The notes: generated from the sequence alone by a model not told the origin. Counted from the stretch's first letter, positions 48,184 through 59,879 are shown. The stretch: 64,000 nt of DNA from Dactylonectria macrodidyma (GCA_020744425.1 JAGMUV010000027.1:496001-560000), one strand, 5' to 3'. Translations and numbers: made by a program.

Positions 48184-48695
48184 ATGGTTCGCCGTCGTAC
48201 AGGATGTAGTTACTGGTGAGTGCCATCGTCCACCCCTATAACCCAAAATCGTCTCACTAACACCACCTTCCAGCAAAGTAAAGGTACTGAGCTCACACAA
48301 CATGTGCTGTCGCCGTCACTCTAACCTCTCCGCTACAGAAGAAGAAATGCGACGAAATCCAACCTTCCTGCGCGCGCTGCCAGGAACGCGGCCAAGAGTG
48401 CGTTTACGAGCCCGTTAGGCCTCGCCAGAGGCGCAAGCATGAGCCCACTGCCGCCTACTCTCCTTCCGACACCAACTCCTCCTCGGGTTCGGATCGGGTC
48501 ACTCAGCCTTGGGATGCCAATGTTCCCATTCGGCAATGGAAGGAAGATGCGCAAGAAAAGTCGGCCGACGAGGACTCACTTGACGAAGCTCCCGTTCCGA
48601 CACGGGCACCGGTGTCCAACGCCATCCCGATCAAACGGTCTCTGGCCAATCCCATGGATCATGGGGAACGTCTTCCCAAACTTGGCGCAAGCTGA
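48184..48695 (+). CDS. Short Zn2Cys6 DNA-binding protein, three exons
   Basis: Model: 48184-48215, 48274-48283 and 48339-48695. Both introns are GT-AG (58 and 55 nt) and the middle exon is only 10 nt. The total of 399 nt keeps frame (132 aa). Only this splicing assembles a perfect Zn2Cys6 cluster, C-x2-C-x6-C-x6-C-x2-C-x6-C ([22 protein letters not shown]), from residue 8 on. A basic segment ([10 protein letters not shown]) and a Ser/Asp-rich tail follow. The usual fungal transcription-factor middle domain is absent: the frame ends inside DNA that is the antisense tail of a NACHT pseudogene. It may be a truncated factor that still binds DNA, or one left without a regulatory domain. Confidence 0.65.
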
Positions 48696-50100
48696 CATAC
48701 TGAAGGCAAGCCTTGGCAAGCAAGGTGTTTTGGAGCTGCTCGTAAGAAATTCGCAGGCGATCGTTCTGTCGTATCCAGCATGGCGTAGGGAGCTTACAAA
48801 GAAGGTATTGTCGGACGGTAAGTGAGGTAGGTGCACCGTCCATCGGCTTGGGGAAGGATCGGTGGGTTCATTCCTGACCGCTAAGAGAGGGCCGCAGAGG
48901 CCAACCATTTCGCTGTTGACGTAGTCATCATCCACAGCATCGGGAAGATCTTCCAGTGGTAGGTCTTCGGATTCGACGATAAGGACGGCTTCGGTGATCT
49001 CGCAGACAGTCAGGGGTCGTAATGCGAATGCGGTCCAGCGCAAGAGGGCGAAGGCTCTGTGCGTCTCCCAGTCTCCCAACCGGGTGACTCCAGTCCAGTT
49101 ATGGTCGTAGAGATGGTCAAGCCCCGTTGGAGTGTTTGCAATAGCATGCTAAAGTTGTTTCTTGTTCATCCCTCTCTTAAGGGATTCCTCTTGCATCTTA
49201 AGCCAGAGGAACTGGCCTTGGCATCGATCGGTCATTGCCTCGGAGAGGGTCAACCGGCCATCATCGCTTTTTGTTGGGAGAGTTTCCTGTTGACGATGGA
49301 CCGGGAGTAGGCGGCAGTGTCGGATCGGACGTCTTCGGGCATGATCTCGTACTCGGCAAAGCTCTCACGCGCGTCGTCTATGAGGGCGTGTCGGATCTCG
49401 GGCTCGTCACGACTGACAAAAAGGACTCGGGCATTCGTTCCGGCAATCGCATCTGTAACATCGTGGAGAAATTTCGCGACCGAGGTGCTGCTGTTATCTA
49501 AATGGGTACATTCGTCTAGACCGTCGGCAACGAATGTGCAGCCAGGAATAACGTGGAGGAGTTGCGTGAAGAGCGTGATGACAGTTGCGCGCGTTGCGAC
49601 GGGATCCGGGTCGGACTCCCATCTCTGGCGGACGTGCTCGAAAGCGCCCTCATGGCGCGATACGATCTGGGAGATCCATGACCGTATGGCCAAGAAGGGA
49701 TATTCGCGGCTCTCGAGGTCGGACGAAAAGAAGAAATAGGCGACGGGCGTCTCGAGGATGGACGAGAGGTGTTCGACGACGCGGGCGCGAGGGTCGTCTT
49801 CCCGAACCCCGCAGGCCCCTTGACCCACAGCAGCTTTGGTCCCGCGGAGGCATCTATCGTGAGCCAATGCCGAAAAGCACGCCGGTCGAGTATCCAGTCG
49901 CACGTGCTGTCCGGAGGGAGTCGTGGTAGCGTTCGTTTGGAGAGCAGCGGCCGAGCCAGGAGTGGAGTTCCCGTCGCGACTCGGATCCGCGGCGTTAGCT
50001 CGGGGGCTAGGAAGGTCTGGTGTCTCACCGACTGCTGCCTAATACTCAAACCTGCAGCCACGCCAAAACAGACATGCACTTTGCCAGCCGAATTGCACAT
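48631..50100 (-). pseudogene. NACHT (NLR/STAND) pseudogene
   Basis: On the minus strand, pieces of a STAND NTPase follow in order: DRRAFRHWLTIDASAGPKLL, the Walker A loop (GPAGFGKTTL, about 49830-49800), VVEHLSSILETPVAYFFFS, the Walker B-like region (CTFVADGLDEC), ARVLFVSRDEPEIR, FLWLKMQEESLKRG, then the helical part RAFALLRWTAFALRPLTVCE and RQYLLCKLPTPC. Breaks: a one-base shift just after Walker A near 49790, another shift near 49270, TAG at 49151-49149 where a Gln codon is expected, and a shift near 48840. These genes act in heterokaryon incompatibility or innate responses in fungi. This copy is dead and has lost whatever repeats followed. Confidence 0.75.
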
Positions 50101-50977
50101 CGCCTTTGTCGAGCTGTACAGGACGTTTGAAGGAGGCCCGAGCGTTGGTCAGTGACCTAATGACCCTCTTTATGTTGCTCAAGACACGCATCCTGACGTG
50201 GCCTTAGGTCCGGGAGGGGACGTCATTCCGTTGCTGCAGCCTGATGGTTCTTGGCATTGTGGATCCTGATCACAACAGCGCTTCCGCGATTACTCCATAA
50301 AACAAAAAATATGGAGAACAGCGCTACTGGTAAACTCTAAGGCAATTGCTAGGGCCCTCTTTATCTCAGGCACTCAGGCCCACTGGGCGCGCTTACTAGC
50401 GCGACGTCCGCGCGTCTGGTCGCTTAGTGAGTGGGTCTGAGTGCCTGAGGTAATAACTTGATCAATACAAACAATCACATGACTAAAAACCGCGACTCAT
50501 TTTCAGTTCTCTCTTATTATCCACGCCGGTCTTTCTCTCCACCCAAGATCACGAAGTCTCACCACGCCATAAGCATAAGAAAGACAGAGACTCTCGCGCG
50601 AGAGTTCCACTCGGGTAGTGACTAGCTAAGACTCTCCTCAACCAAGAACAGCCCGCACTGGCCTCATCGCAGACCCCCGTCAGCCCTGTCAACCTTTTCA
50701 ACTTTCTTGACTCGGCAACAACTGGCCGGGAGCAGGGGGGATCAGGAAGCTTGGAAAGCGACTGCGGCGTTTAGCGATGGGACTTACTTGTTGTAGGGTG
50801 TCCTCGCTAATATCTTGTCTACTCTTGGTTGAACAGCACCCTTTCTTTGCCTCGCCCATTCCGCCGCGCGTATCGACCCTTACCAGGGTCTCGAGGCTCA
50901 CCTCTTGATATTGCCTATTGCCATTACCAAAGACAGATAACCCTTGGGCGCGTGGCTTCGCACCGCCATTAGACACG
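50101..50977. other. Intergenic region containing a MITE
   Basis: No gene apart from the MITE at 50364-50450. The 500 bp before 50978 should include the promoter and 5' leader of the chromodomain gene. Confidence 0.45.
50364..50450. mobile_element. 87-bp MITE
   Basis: Terminal inverted repeats (CTCAGGCACTCAG, with GGCCCACT or GACCCACT next) flanked by TA on both sides (50362-50363, 50451-50452). The whole folds into a hairpin. A related end occurs at 40621-40650. The TA duplication points to a Tc1/mariner-type mobiliser. Confidence 0.7.
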
Positions 50978-53900
50978 ATGAGCCATTCATCTTCTATGTC
51001 CATGGATGTGGATGAAGAGCTTGAGACTGATTCCATTACTTCAACGATTGAGGAGGAGCCTGATTCCGACCAGGAATGGCTTGTCAACGACATTCTTGCA
51101 GAAGGGGTAGACGCAACCGGAACGACCAAATATCTCATCGATTGGCAAGGCTACCCTCTATACGACGCTTCCTGGGAGCCAAAAGAGAACCTCGGCGACA
51201 CCATGTTAGCAGATTGGGAAGAGAGCAAGAAGAATGAGGGCCATCGGAATAAGTCAAATGATAGTATCAACGCTTGGTACAACGCAGTCATTGCTAGGCT
51301 GCACGGCAAGATCGCTCGCCACAATGAACGCAATCTCAAGCGGGCAGAGCGAGGCCTCGAGGTGTCCTTATATGAGAAGTCTCTAGAAGATTACCTAGAA
51401 GATCTCGAAAAGCACCCCAAAGCCCAAGGCATTGAGGAAGAAAGTATCAACGCCTCACGAAGCAACAATACTCAACCACCTAACCAGCGTGGGCCTTCGC
51501 AGAACGTTCCCCGGCGTCAACATGAAACCTCTGAAGATCAAATGCCCAAAGAACCTCGACCCAATCCGCCCGCGCATGGGGTTTCTGGCCCGGAAGTTAC
51601 CAAGCGCCGCTCTAGCAGTGCTGCAGGTGTCCGTGACGCACTGCCCAAGCCGGCGTCAAAAACAACACTTATGTCCAAACTAGGCCCTCGCAAGCAGAAG
51701 GAACCTTCAAAGGAGCATAATTCGGGACCAAACTCTCTCCCGCCCGTTTCTCGCGGGGCATCAAAAAGCAGCAGCAATGTTTTCGTTGGTGGCACAACGA
51801 GAAAGGCAAGACCTCTTCTATTAGATGTTGCCTCTGATCCGACCAAGGCGCCTCAGATCTTAAAGCATCACCTTCAAAGACATATTGAGAAAGGACTCCG
51901 CGACAAGGAAGGAATCACCGAACCCCCAAAGCTACCATCTCTCGTCTTCAATCTCGATCCAGCAGAGAGGAATCGAGTCGCTCAGAACGTCAAATCTGGA
52001 CGTGATCTTGTCGCAAGCATCACTCGGGACGAAAAGCAGACTGGGGATACTCTACACCAACCTAAATCCAAGGATCACACACCGGATGAGCCAAGGAAGG
52101 GTTCTTTAACCGTCGGCAAGAAAAAGAAGAAGTCGGTACGTTGGAAAGACGGTCCAGAGGTCCCACCACAGATCGACCCAGGCTCTGAATCGAGTCTTTT
52201 TATCGAACCTTTGACTGCGTCTCCTGAACAAGAAATTGTTCAACCAAAGCAAGAAGATGGCGAGGGGCCTACAGCGATCTTGAACCTGCCTCCCCCATCG
52301 TCTCTGATGACCAAATTACCGCCTGTCCAAGACGGCCTTTGCTCCAGAATTCATACTATTACCAGAGACGCGAGGTTCGGTCCTAAAGCTACAGGTTCCA
52401 TTTCGCTCACCTTCGAAGGACAGTCGAGAGAAAGCATGCACCCGTGGCTATCTATGCTCGCAGGCACTGAACCGTTAGTCTTTACACATACCTGCATAGC
52501 ACAAGACTTTTGGAGCCAGACTTCGTCAAAACCCCTTTTTAGGGGCATCGTGACTAGTTGTGGCGACCTTGCTAGCCTCACATCGACCTCTGAACGGCTG
52601 AAGTTAGGATCGTTCGGTGTTCTTTGTCACCTAGGAGAGCTTTGCATCCTACTGCATCCATCACAATGTGAGACATGGCAATTTCCAACCCAATCAGTGT
52701 TAAATCAACCTGTGCCAACCCAATCTCATGATAAAACTCTACTGAAGTTCATCATTTTTGAGGCCACCGGGTTCTTGGAAGCTTCTTCCCTTGCCCCTAT
52801 TCCATTGCCACTGGATCATGGCAATGAAGATCTGCCTCCAGGTATGCCGCTCGCCCTCTTTCAACGTGTTTTTGGGATTGATTATACCCAACTTCTGCCC
52901 AAAAGAGTGCAAAACACCACCAGACACCCCTTCTTCCTCGCATTTCCACGATCCGCCACTGCCGATACCATGCTCCTGGCCCGGTGGCTTCGAATCTGCA
53001 ACGCCGATTGCCAAATCCACACCAGCCATTTTCCCGGTCACTGGCAATACTTTATGACCCTCGAGGCAGGGATTGTCATCATAGACGAAGACGCAGCTCG
53101 TTCCATCCGAAAGTTTCCTCGCATTAACGAGATCCTCGGTTGTAAGCCAGATAGGTTCGCATTCTGGGTGTTCACAAAGTCTTTGAGAACTCCAACACTC
53201 GTACCTCACGAGTCAAACTCATTTGCTGAGCTAGGCGCTATCCGTCTCCAACCAGCCTTGGAATTTGGAACAGCTATCTTAGTGTCGCCTAGCTTCCTCG
53301 TTTCTCAGCCACGACAAGCTTTAGTGCTCTTCAGATGGCTCTGGAATCTCAATATGAAAGGCAACGCTGACCGGTACAGGCGAGCTCGACTTGTGGTGTG
53401 TGCTAAGTTCGACGAGTGGTTGTATGAGCTGGCCGTCGATAGTGCCAAGGGGAGACCGTCAAACCCCTCATCTGAAGGTGATATACACATACGAGGGGCA
53501 GCTCAGCACCCCCAGGAAATTGATGCTATGTTCCAGACATGGAGATTCGTGGGGAAACTGATCAATGAGCCCATGGAGCCAAGCCCATTGATTTTTGCCC
53601 CCGAATCTATTGATGGCAATGATGAGCAAAGCTTGGTTAACTGGTTTGGCTGGTGGTCTTCAATGAACATGGATCAGTTCCGGAAGTTTACTGTCCTTGG
53701 CAGTGAAGAAGAATCAGCGAGGCTTTCTCGGCGTATTTTGCGCCCCAGGTTTCTGCCATCAACAACGAACAATCCGGATGAGATGCGTTCAAACCATGAT
53801 CGAGAAGGCGTCCACGGGAAGACTACGCAACTTGTTCTCGACCAATCACGCATGACGCTTAAATCCCAGTCAAGAGCAATCATAAATGCCCTCGAGTCAA

Positions 53901-54868
53901 TGATTAGCAATGCTAAATTTTGCGAACTCGAAATCTTCAAGTTCCCGGTCTCTTATTGGGACAGTAACATGGCCTTTCATTTTGGAGATTACCAGTCTCT
54001 ATTCGCGACTTACTTGAAATGCTTCAAGTGGCTCAACCCTTTCGAGAAATTCACCTTCGCAAAGCGCAATACCATGACTGCATTGTTCTACACGATTGAA
54101 GGGCCGTGGGATATCAAGCTCTATCCCCCTGGCGAAATGCCCACTCGCCGCCCTTGGATTGTCATGCACCGACCAAAGAATCTCCATTCGAAGCCTTGGA
54201 TTGCGTCTGAGTTGTTAATATGGGATCCAACGCCTAACCAAAAGTTCAGCGATGGCGACGTGTACGAGGACGATCTCATCGAGGCGCAACGCGAAATGAT
54301 TCGCTTCTTCCACCATCAGAATGCCACCAAAAACCCGAACCAACCGTTGGAGACTGTCTGGATTGCGGGGTTCGACGGCTCGTCAATTGATCCAAACGCC
54401 GACCCGCTTGAAGAAACACTATTCACTTTACAGAAGTTTGTTGATGACTCCAGGATATGGCTGCCTGCTCCGGAAACTGCTCTGCTCCAGAGAGGCTGGA
54501 AAAAACTCAAACCAGGTAGTGCGCCTGCAGCACCAAGCCCCCCGCCACCGTCAGTCGATCCAATGGACATTGATGAGCCTGACGATGCGGGGCATGATCA
54601 TGGACAGAACATGGTGACCATCTTCCATCCACCCCGCGCCAACATGAGGCTAGGGTCGACGAAATGCTTCAATCGACTGTATCAGTGCACAATCGATTCT
54701 TACCAGAAAGTGCGAGCTGATGTCGAGCATCGTATGGAGTACACTTTCCGGCCGACGCAAGTTTGGTATCAAGACCAGGTGATGGAGGGCCGAGGCTTTG
54801 AACACATTTCGGTTTTGCCATGGCATGTCACTTTCAAGCGCTTCTTCATGCCACTTGATCTAGAATGA
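50978..54868 (+). CDS. Large chromodomain protein, 1296 aa
   Basis: Single long exon from ATG 50978 (MSHSSSMSMDVDEELE). The chromodomain occupies about residues 30-85 (WLVNDILAEGVDATGTTKYL, IDWQGYPLYDASWEPKENL), with aromatic positions W, Y/W and W kept, so it could bind methylated lysine such as H3K9me. Next is a basic, low-complexity linker (about residues 90-420, with KKKKKSVRWKDG). The remaining 850 residues form a conserved-looking region without a motif I can name (LLARWLRICNADCQIHTSHF, FAFWVFTKSLR, WLWNLNMKGNADRYRRARLV), ending in a proline-rich acidic loop and a C-terminal globular piece. The layout suggests a heterochromatin protein; whether it belongs with CDP-2 or Chp1 relatives is not decided. 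Its frame is intact beside dense transposons. Confidence 0.75.
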   Translation: MSHSSSMSMDVDEELETDSITSTIEEEPDSDQEWLVNDILAEGVDATGTTKYLIDWQGYPLYDASWEPKENLGDTMLADWEESKKNEGHRNKSNDSINAWYNAVIARLHGKIARHNERNLKRAERGLEVSLYEKSLEDYLEDLEKHPKAQGIEEESINASRSNNTQPPNQRGPSQNVPRRQHETSEDQMPKEPRPNPPAHGVSGPEVTKRRSSSAAGVRDALPKPASKTTLMSKLGPRKQKEPSKEHNSGPNSLPPVSRGASKSSSNVFVGGTTRKARPLLLDVASDPTKAPQILKHHLQRHIEKGLRDKEGITEPPKLPSLVFNLDPAERNRVAQNVKSGRDLVASITRDEKQTGDTLHQPKSKDHTPDEPRKGSLTVGKKKKKSVRWKDGPEVPPQIDPGSESSLFIEPLTASPEQEIVQPKQEDGEGPTAILNLPPPSSLMTKLPPVQDGLCSRIHTITRDARFGPKATGSISLTFEGQSRESMHPWLSMLAGTEPLVFTHTCIAQDFWSQTSSKPLFRGIVTSCGDLASLTSTSERLKLGSFGVLCHLGELCILLHPSQCETWQFPTQSVLNQPVPTQSHDKTLLKFIIFEATGFLEASSLAPIPLPLDHGNEDLPPGMPLALFQRVFGIDYTQLLPKRVQNTTRHPFFLAFPRSATADTMLLARWLRICNADCQIHTSHFPGHWQYFMTLEAGIVIIDEDAARSIRKFPRINEILGCKPDRFAFWVFTKSLRTPTLVPHESNSFAELGAIRLQPALEFGTAILVSPSFLVSQPRQALVLFRWLWNLNMKGNADRYRRARLVVCAKFDEWLYELAVDSAKGRPSNPSSEGDIHIRGAAQHPQEIDAMFQTWRFVGKLINEPMEPSPLIFAPESIDGNDEQSLVNWFGWWSSMNMDQFRKFTVLGSEEESARLSRRILRPRFLPSTTNNPDEMRSNHDREGVHGKTTQLVLDQSRMTLKSQSRAIINALESMISNAKFCELEIFKFPVSYWDSNMAFHFGDYQSLFATYLKCFKWLNPFEKFTFAKRNTMTALFYTIEGPWDIKLYPPGEMPTRRPWIVMHRPKNLHSKPWIASELLIWDPTPNQKFSDGDVYEDDLIEAQREMIRFFHHQNATKNPNQPLETVWIAGFDGSSIDPNADPLEETLFTLQKFVDDSRIWLPAPETALLQRGWKKLKPGSAPAAPSPPPPSVDPMDIDEPDDAGHDHGQNMVTIFHPPRANMRLGSTKCFNRLYQCTIDSYQKVRADVEHRMEYTFRPTQVWYQDQVMEGRGFEHISVLPWHVTFKRFFMPLDLE

Positions 54869-55315
54869 TATGAGGATTGGGAAAAAGTACGTGCGTGTTT
54901 GCTAGGTGCCAGTTGTTTCTCACACTTGGGAGTGTAGATAAGGGTACCATGCACCACCACCCTTTCGCCAACCCCACCCTTTCGCCACGCAAAAAAAAAA
55001 AACCACCACCAAAACCCGTCAATTTCACTTACACGAAAGTCGGCCAAAATAAATAGCTACCTAAAATAAGGTACCTCTATTGATTATAGAAATGATTGGA
55101 GGTGATTATTTTGACTCTGTAAGGCTGTGCGGGGTACGCGATATATGCAGGTCGTGCTATTGAAATATTGTCAGTTTAATCACCATGCTCCTCACCGCTC
55201 TTTCTCGTGTTTTTTTGTGTTTGTCTTTGACAACGACAAAAAAATGCCTATCTCGCGGCTTCGATGGGAATATACAGAGGACGACATGGTTGAGGCTATA
55301 TTGGATATTACTGAT

Positions 55316-58260
55316 CAGTGTTGCTAATAATATAAACAATACGTATATTGGCAATATGGACCCCCTCGCAATAATATCGTATTGTCAAGAGGCTATATTG
55401 TATTACCCAATATGAACAGGACCCATATTGTATTATATTGCCAAGAACCCAATATATTGGCCGTGTGACAATACATCCAGTATATTCCACGTGACCTCAT
55501 CATTCAACTGCCTCAGCGAGAATCTCGTCACCTTGAAAATCTCGTATCCCAAACCATGACTTCAGGCACTCCAATGCTTCAATTACATCACTCCCAAGTC
55601 GATTTCGACGGTCTGTAATCGTTATCTTTGCCCCAGAGAAGAGTCGTTCGGGCTCCGCAGACATTGCAGGAATTGACAATATATCCACGGCCATCTTGCT
55701 CAGGCTCGGGTAGTTTTGTTGAGACCGTATGACTAAGATGGTCCGATCTGCTGGTGGCTGGGACGTGGATACTACGTAAGGCGTAAGGAGCTGTGCTCCT
55801 CTCAGACATATGTAACTTAGAACTTTCAACATCACTTGCAACCTTTTTGCTTCATCAAGTTTTCCTGCTGCGTCTTCTCTAGCCACCATGCAAGGGCGCT
55901 CGTAAAACCATAAACCCGTTCAGACTTGCAATAACGCTCGTATTCGTCCGTGATGAGTGACGGCTGCAGGTGCTTGTTCCGCCAATTCAAGAACTCGTTC
56001 GTGGTCGCCGATGGGACCTCGCAGAGTGGAAGAGGTGATTCCACAGGTCTATATTCGTTCCACAGCGTCTCAAGCAACTTCTTCGACGACTCAGCCCACT
56101 CCTTTTTCCAATTCTCCTGGATGTAGTGCCATTTATGCGAAGGGTGGAGCACGATAGCTGCAACGTAGGCAGGTGATTCATCAGTAACGCGATAATACTT
56201 GTCCAGCTTCGCCCAGCCCGAGTTATACATCGGTGCCATCACCGGATCGTCGACATTTGCCTCCTTGCCGGCTTCGAATTGTGCCAATACGAAGTTCATA
56301 GCCAGGAGGACATTGTCGAGTGTTGCAAACGATGGCTCGAGAGCCTTAGTCGTCATCTTCAGCTTCTCTAAGAAGAACTTGATCTTCTCCAAGATGGTCC
56401 AGTCCTCTGAAGAGAGCTCGTCTCCAGCGCAATCTGCTTCCATCCATTTGTTGAAATAGCCGTCAATTGCGTCTCTAAGATTCAAGGCCGCTCTCAACAT
56501 GGTATACCACGAGCTCCATCTTGTGTCGTTGTCTCGCGCAAGCTTACGGTTATGGCTGATAGCAAGAAACTTTTGGCTGCGCTGAACACTCCGTTGGATG
56601 TAAACGACGAAGTTGTGAAGCTTGCCAAGAGGTCCCTTCTTCCGTCACGCTTCAATATGCTTTAGTGTCACATTATACAGACCTGGATCGTCGCATTCGA
56701 GCTTCTCATTGTCGGTAACAAAGAGGAAAGCTTTGGCGGCGAGGTTGATGATATGACCTTGGCAGCGGAGTCGGTGAACTTTGGGATCGTATCGGATGTC
56801 ATATCGGCGAAGGAGGCCTGTGGGATCTTAGAACCAGTCAGTAGAAACGGTGAGTTGTACTGACCAAGCGAAAGGGATCTCATCATTGTGTCGTTATTGC
56901 CAGCATTGTCCATCACGAAATATCCGAGTTTTGAAGCAAAGCCCCATTCGTCAACCACTTCCAAAATCGCCGCAGCGAGGTGAGAACCGTCGTGCTCACT
57001 GTCGATGTCTTTCAACGCCAAAATATGGTGTTCCAGCTGACCGTCTTCAGTGACATAGTGGCCGACTACGCCCAAGATGGCCAAAGAGTTGGGAGAAGTC
57101 CAAAGATCGCAGCTGATGTGAATTCTTGACTTCGCCGACTGTATGCGCTGCTTGACCTTCTCCTTCTGGTCTTCATACTGCCGCATAATCCATTTCCTAA
57201 TGGTCTCGTGCGTATCTGGAAGCCAAGTATCGATATCGTCATTGATGTAGGCCAAGAGTGCCCGGAACTCTGGGCATTCCACAAGCCGAAATGGGAGAGA
57301 GCAGGCCGTAATAAACCCCACGTACAACACTTCGAGCTGGTCAGGGTCGATCGAATCTCCGGATTGATCGTTGAGCCGACGGCGTGTGCGGGGATTTTCT
57401 TCTGCTGCAGCACGAGCTTGTTCGAGAATCGTTCGTATCGTTGTCACTTTAGCTGTTCGCAGGGCTCCATTTGGTAGGCCGTGGCCGTCAGGAGGAGGGC
57501 CCGTAAGATGTTTTGCAGGAGCCGCAGTACCCCCAGAACAGGCATATGCTCTGTCACAATGTTTGCAACGCCACTCTTCTTTTCCGGTCCGCGGATTGTA
57601 GTATCTCGTCTCCATCTCCTCGTCTGGCATATGAGAGAAGACCCATGACGTTCTGGGTTTGGTGGAGGAGGTTGTGGAGGCTGTGCGAGGTCGAGAGGTG
57701 TTTGGCTCTGGTCTAGGTCATCCAACTGCTGGCTGGAAAACTCCGACCCGTTGACTGAAATTGACGACTCTCTTCGTTGCGACCATTGGACAAACGGGAG
57801 ACGTTGTTGAGGCATGGCGGTACGGTTAGTCAGTAGGCTCGACGGTGATAAAGAAAATGGGCAGCGGTGGCGATGGCAAATATTGACAGGCAACCACCGA
57901 GATGCCCAGCCCAACGTCGTCCGTACCGGCTATGCCTTCCCTGGCGCGTGGAAGAAACGCGTGGTGGCGTGTTAGGAATGACTGTCAACAAAGACATGTG
58001 TCGAAGTGAATGCCAGCCAATAAAAGCCAAGTATCGCTGTGGCTGGTATAGGGTAAGGCCTGTCTGGCTACCGTCAAGAGGCGAATTCGCCCCAGGATTG
58101 ACAACCCAATATAAATAATATATTGCCAATATGGACATCCTCATATTATATTGTCACAATATCAAAATCTTCATATTATATTGTTACAATATGAGAAAGT
58201 CCATATGATATGGGGTATATTGCAATATACTACTTTATTGCCATACTATTAGCAACACTG
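55316..58260 (-). mobile_element. hAT-2: hAT transposon inside pogo-2
   Basis: 2945 bp with terminal inverted repeats CAGTGTTGCTAATA and an exact 8-bp target duplication TTACTGAT (55308-55315, 58261-58268). Both ends are rich in repeated CAATAT/ATATTG motifs (55330-55490 and 58110-58240), as usual for hAT subterminal transposase sites. It holds one damaged transposase gene on the minus strand. Confidence 0.95.
55500..57815 (-). pseudogene. hAT transposase (hAT-2), damaged
   Basis: Probable start is ATG 57815-57813 (MPQQRLPFVQWS). A frame change near 57710 leads to the BED zinc finger (WRCKHCDRAYACSGGTA). The catalytic part follows (SCDLWTSPNSLAILG, FVMDNAGNNDTM), then an intron-like break near 56870-56825, then GHIINLAAKAFLFV. 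A TGA at 56647-56645 stands where the family has tryptophan. The C-terminal half runs 56500-55870 and ends in a foreign stretch of about 150 bp before the dimerisation domain (SKMAVDILSIPAMSAEPER, LECLKSWFG) in another frame (55720-55500). At least one nonsense codon plus this insertion or intron make the gene inactive unless spliced in ways I cannot see. Confidence 0.75.
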
Positions 58261-59879
58261 TTACTGATAATAGCTTTTCGCCCTCTCAAGCGGCTCAGAG
58301 ACGAGGAGTGCCCCGAGGGACTCTCATCGACAGACTTAACGGCCGGACAGCCGTGAAAGAGCAGATTCAGCCTCGCCGACGTTTGTCCAAGAATCAAGAG
58401 GACAGATTGGCTTTCTGGATGCTCCGTCAGGAATCCTTGGGCTATGCTCCGTCCCACAGTCAGATCCGCGCTTGCGTCATCGGCTTGTTGAGACAGCAGG
58501 ACGAACATCCCGAGTTAGGACGCAATTGGGTGACCAGATTTATCAACCGCCGCACAGACCTAAAGACCAAGATGGGTAGACGTCAGGAAGCCAACAGGTT
58601 CAACTCTTTCACGCCCAAGGCAGTTCATTGGTCCTTTGATATCAGGGAGGGCCAGTATGGCTGGATCAAGCCTGAAAACACCGTCAACGTTGACGAAGGG
58701 GGTATTATGACTGACTGGTTTCGGCAAGCATCTATCTGTATACCTTGTCAGTGATTGAAATTTGACCGACTAATCCTTTTTATTTAGGCTTAGATAGCCT
58801 GGTTGTTGGAAGCGCGGACCTAAAGCGGAAGGCATTTCTCAAGGGACCACAGACTCGAAATTGGACTTCATTTATCGAAGCTGTCACTGCTGACGGCCGC
58901 GCCTTCATCCCCGGCATAATCTTCAAGGGGAAAGAACTCCAGAAACAGTGGTTTCTTGAGGAATTCAAGAAGATAGCAGACTGGTATTACATAACTTCGC
59001 CTAACGGGTGGACTGACGACCACATTGGCGTTGAATGGCTTGAAAGAGTCTATCTGCCCCAGACCATGCCTGCCGACGACTCTGACGCGAGACTGATCAT
59101 TTTAGATGGTCATGGGAGTCATGCAACGGTATGTTCTTCCTTTCCTTCAGCTCAAGATCACTACTGAGCGACGGAAGGATCAATGGATGACCACGTGCTT
59201 TTTGAACAATGTTTATTGTTGCTATCTGCCAGCACACTGCTCTCATGGGCTCCAGCCGTTGGACAATGGAGTATTCAATGCCTCCAAAGCCGCATATCGA
59301 CGAGAGTTGGAAAAGTTCGCATCATTGACTGATTCCACTCCAATGGACAAGGTCAATTTCATCAGGGCCTACGCCAAGGCGCGTCGAGTTGGAATGACTG
59401 AGAAGAACATACTCTCTGGCTGGAGGGTTACTGGGAATTGGCCGATCTCACGTGCCAAAGCGCTGCGGCACCCAGAAATCCAAGAAGATAGGCCAAATGG
59501 CAGCCCAAGAGCGACTCCCGAACCTACGCCGTATTTTGACTCGGACGATACACCAAAGACGAGCCGTCAAATTCGTGATCTTGGGCTGAACAAAACACCA
59601 AAGACACGAAGACGGTACAGCGTAATAGCCAAGGGGTTTGAGGCTCAACAGCAGATGGTAGCGGCGCATACTGTGAGGATTGCGAGCCTAGAGGAGGAAT
59701 TGGCTCGCCTGAAGAGAGGGAAGAAGAGTAGTGATGTTGTACTTTTCGTACGACTCATTTGTACGTACGTACCGTACAAAAGAAAAAGTACGTACACATA
59801 CTACGTACGTACGACAAGGGTCCATGTTTTCCTAATAAGGTAATTTGTGGGTCATATTGTACAAACACGGGGCTGTACA

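Noticed and set aside
54769..55047. Minus-strand frame across the left end of pogo-2
   Set aside because: Made of terminal inverted repeat and the antisense of the chromodomain gene 3' end; no gypsy or other domain, so not taken as a continuation of gypsy-3.
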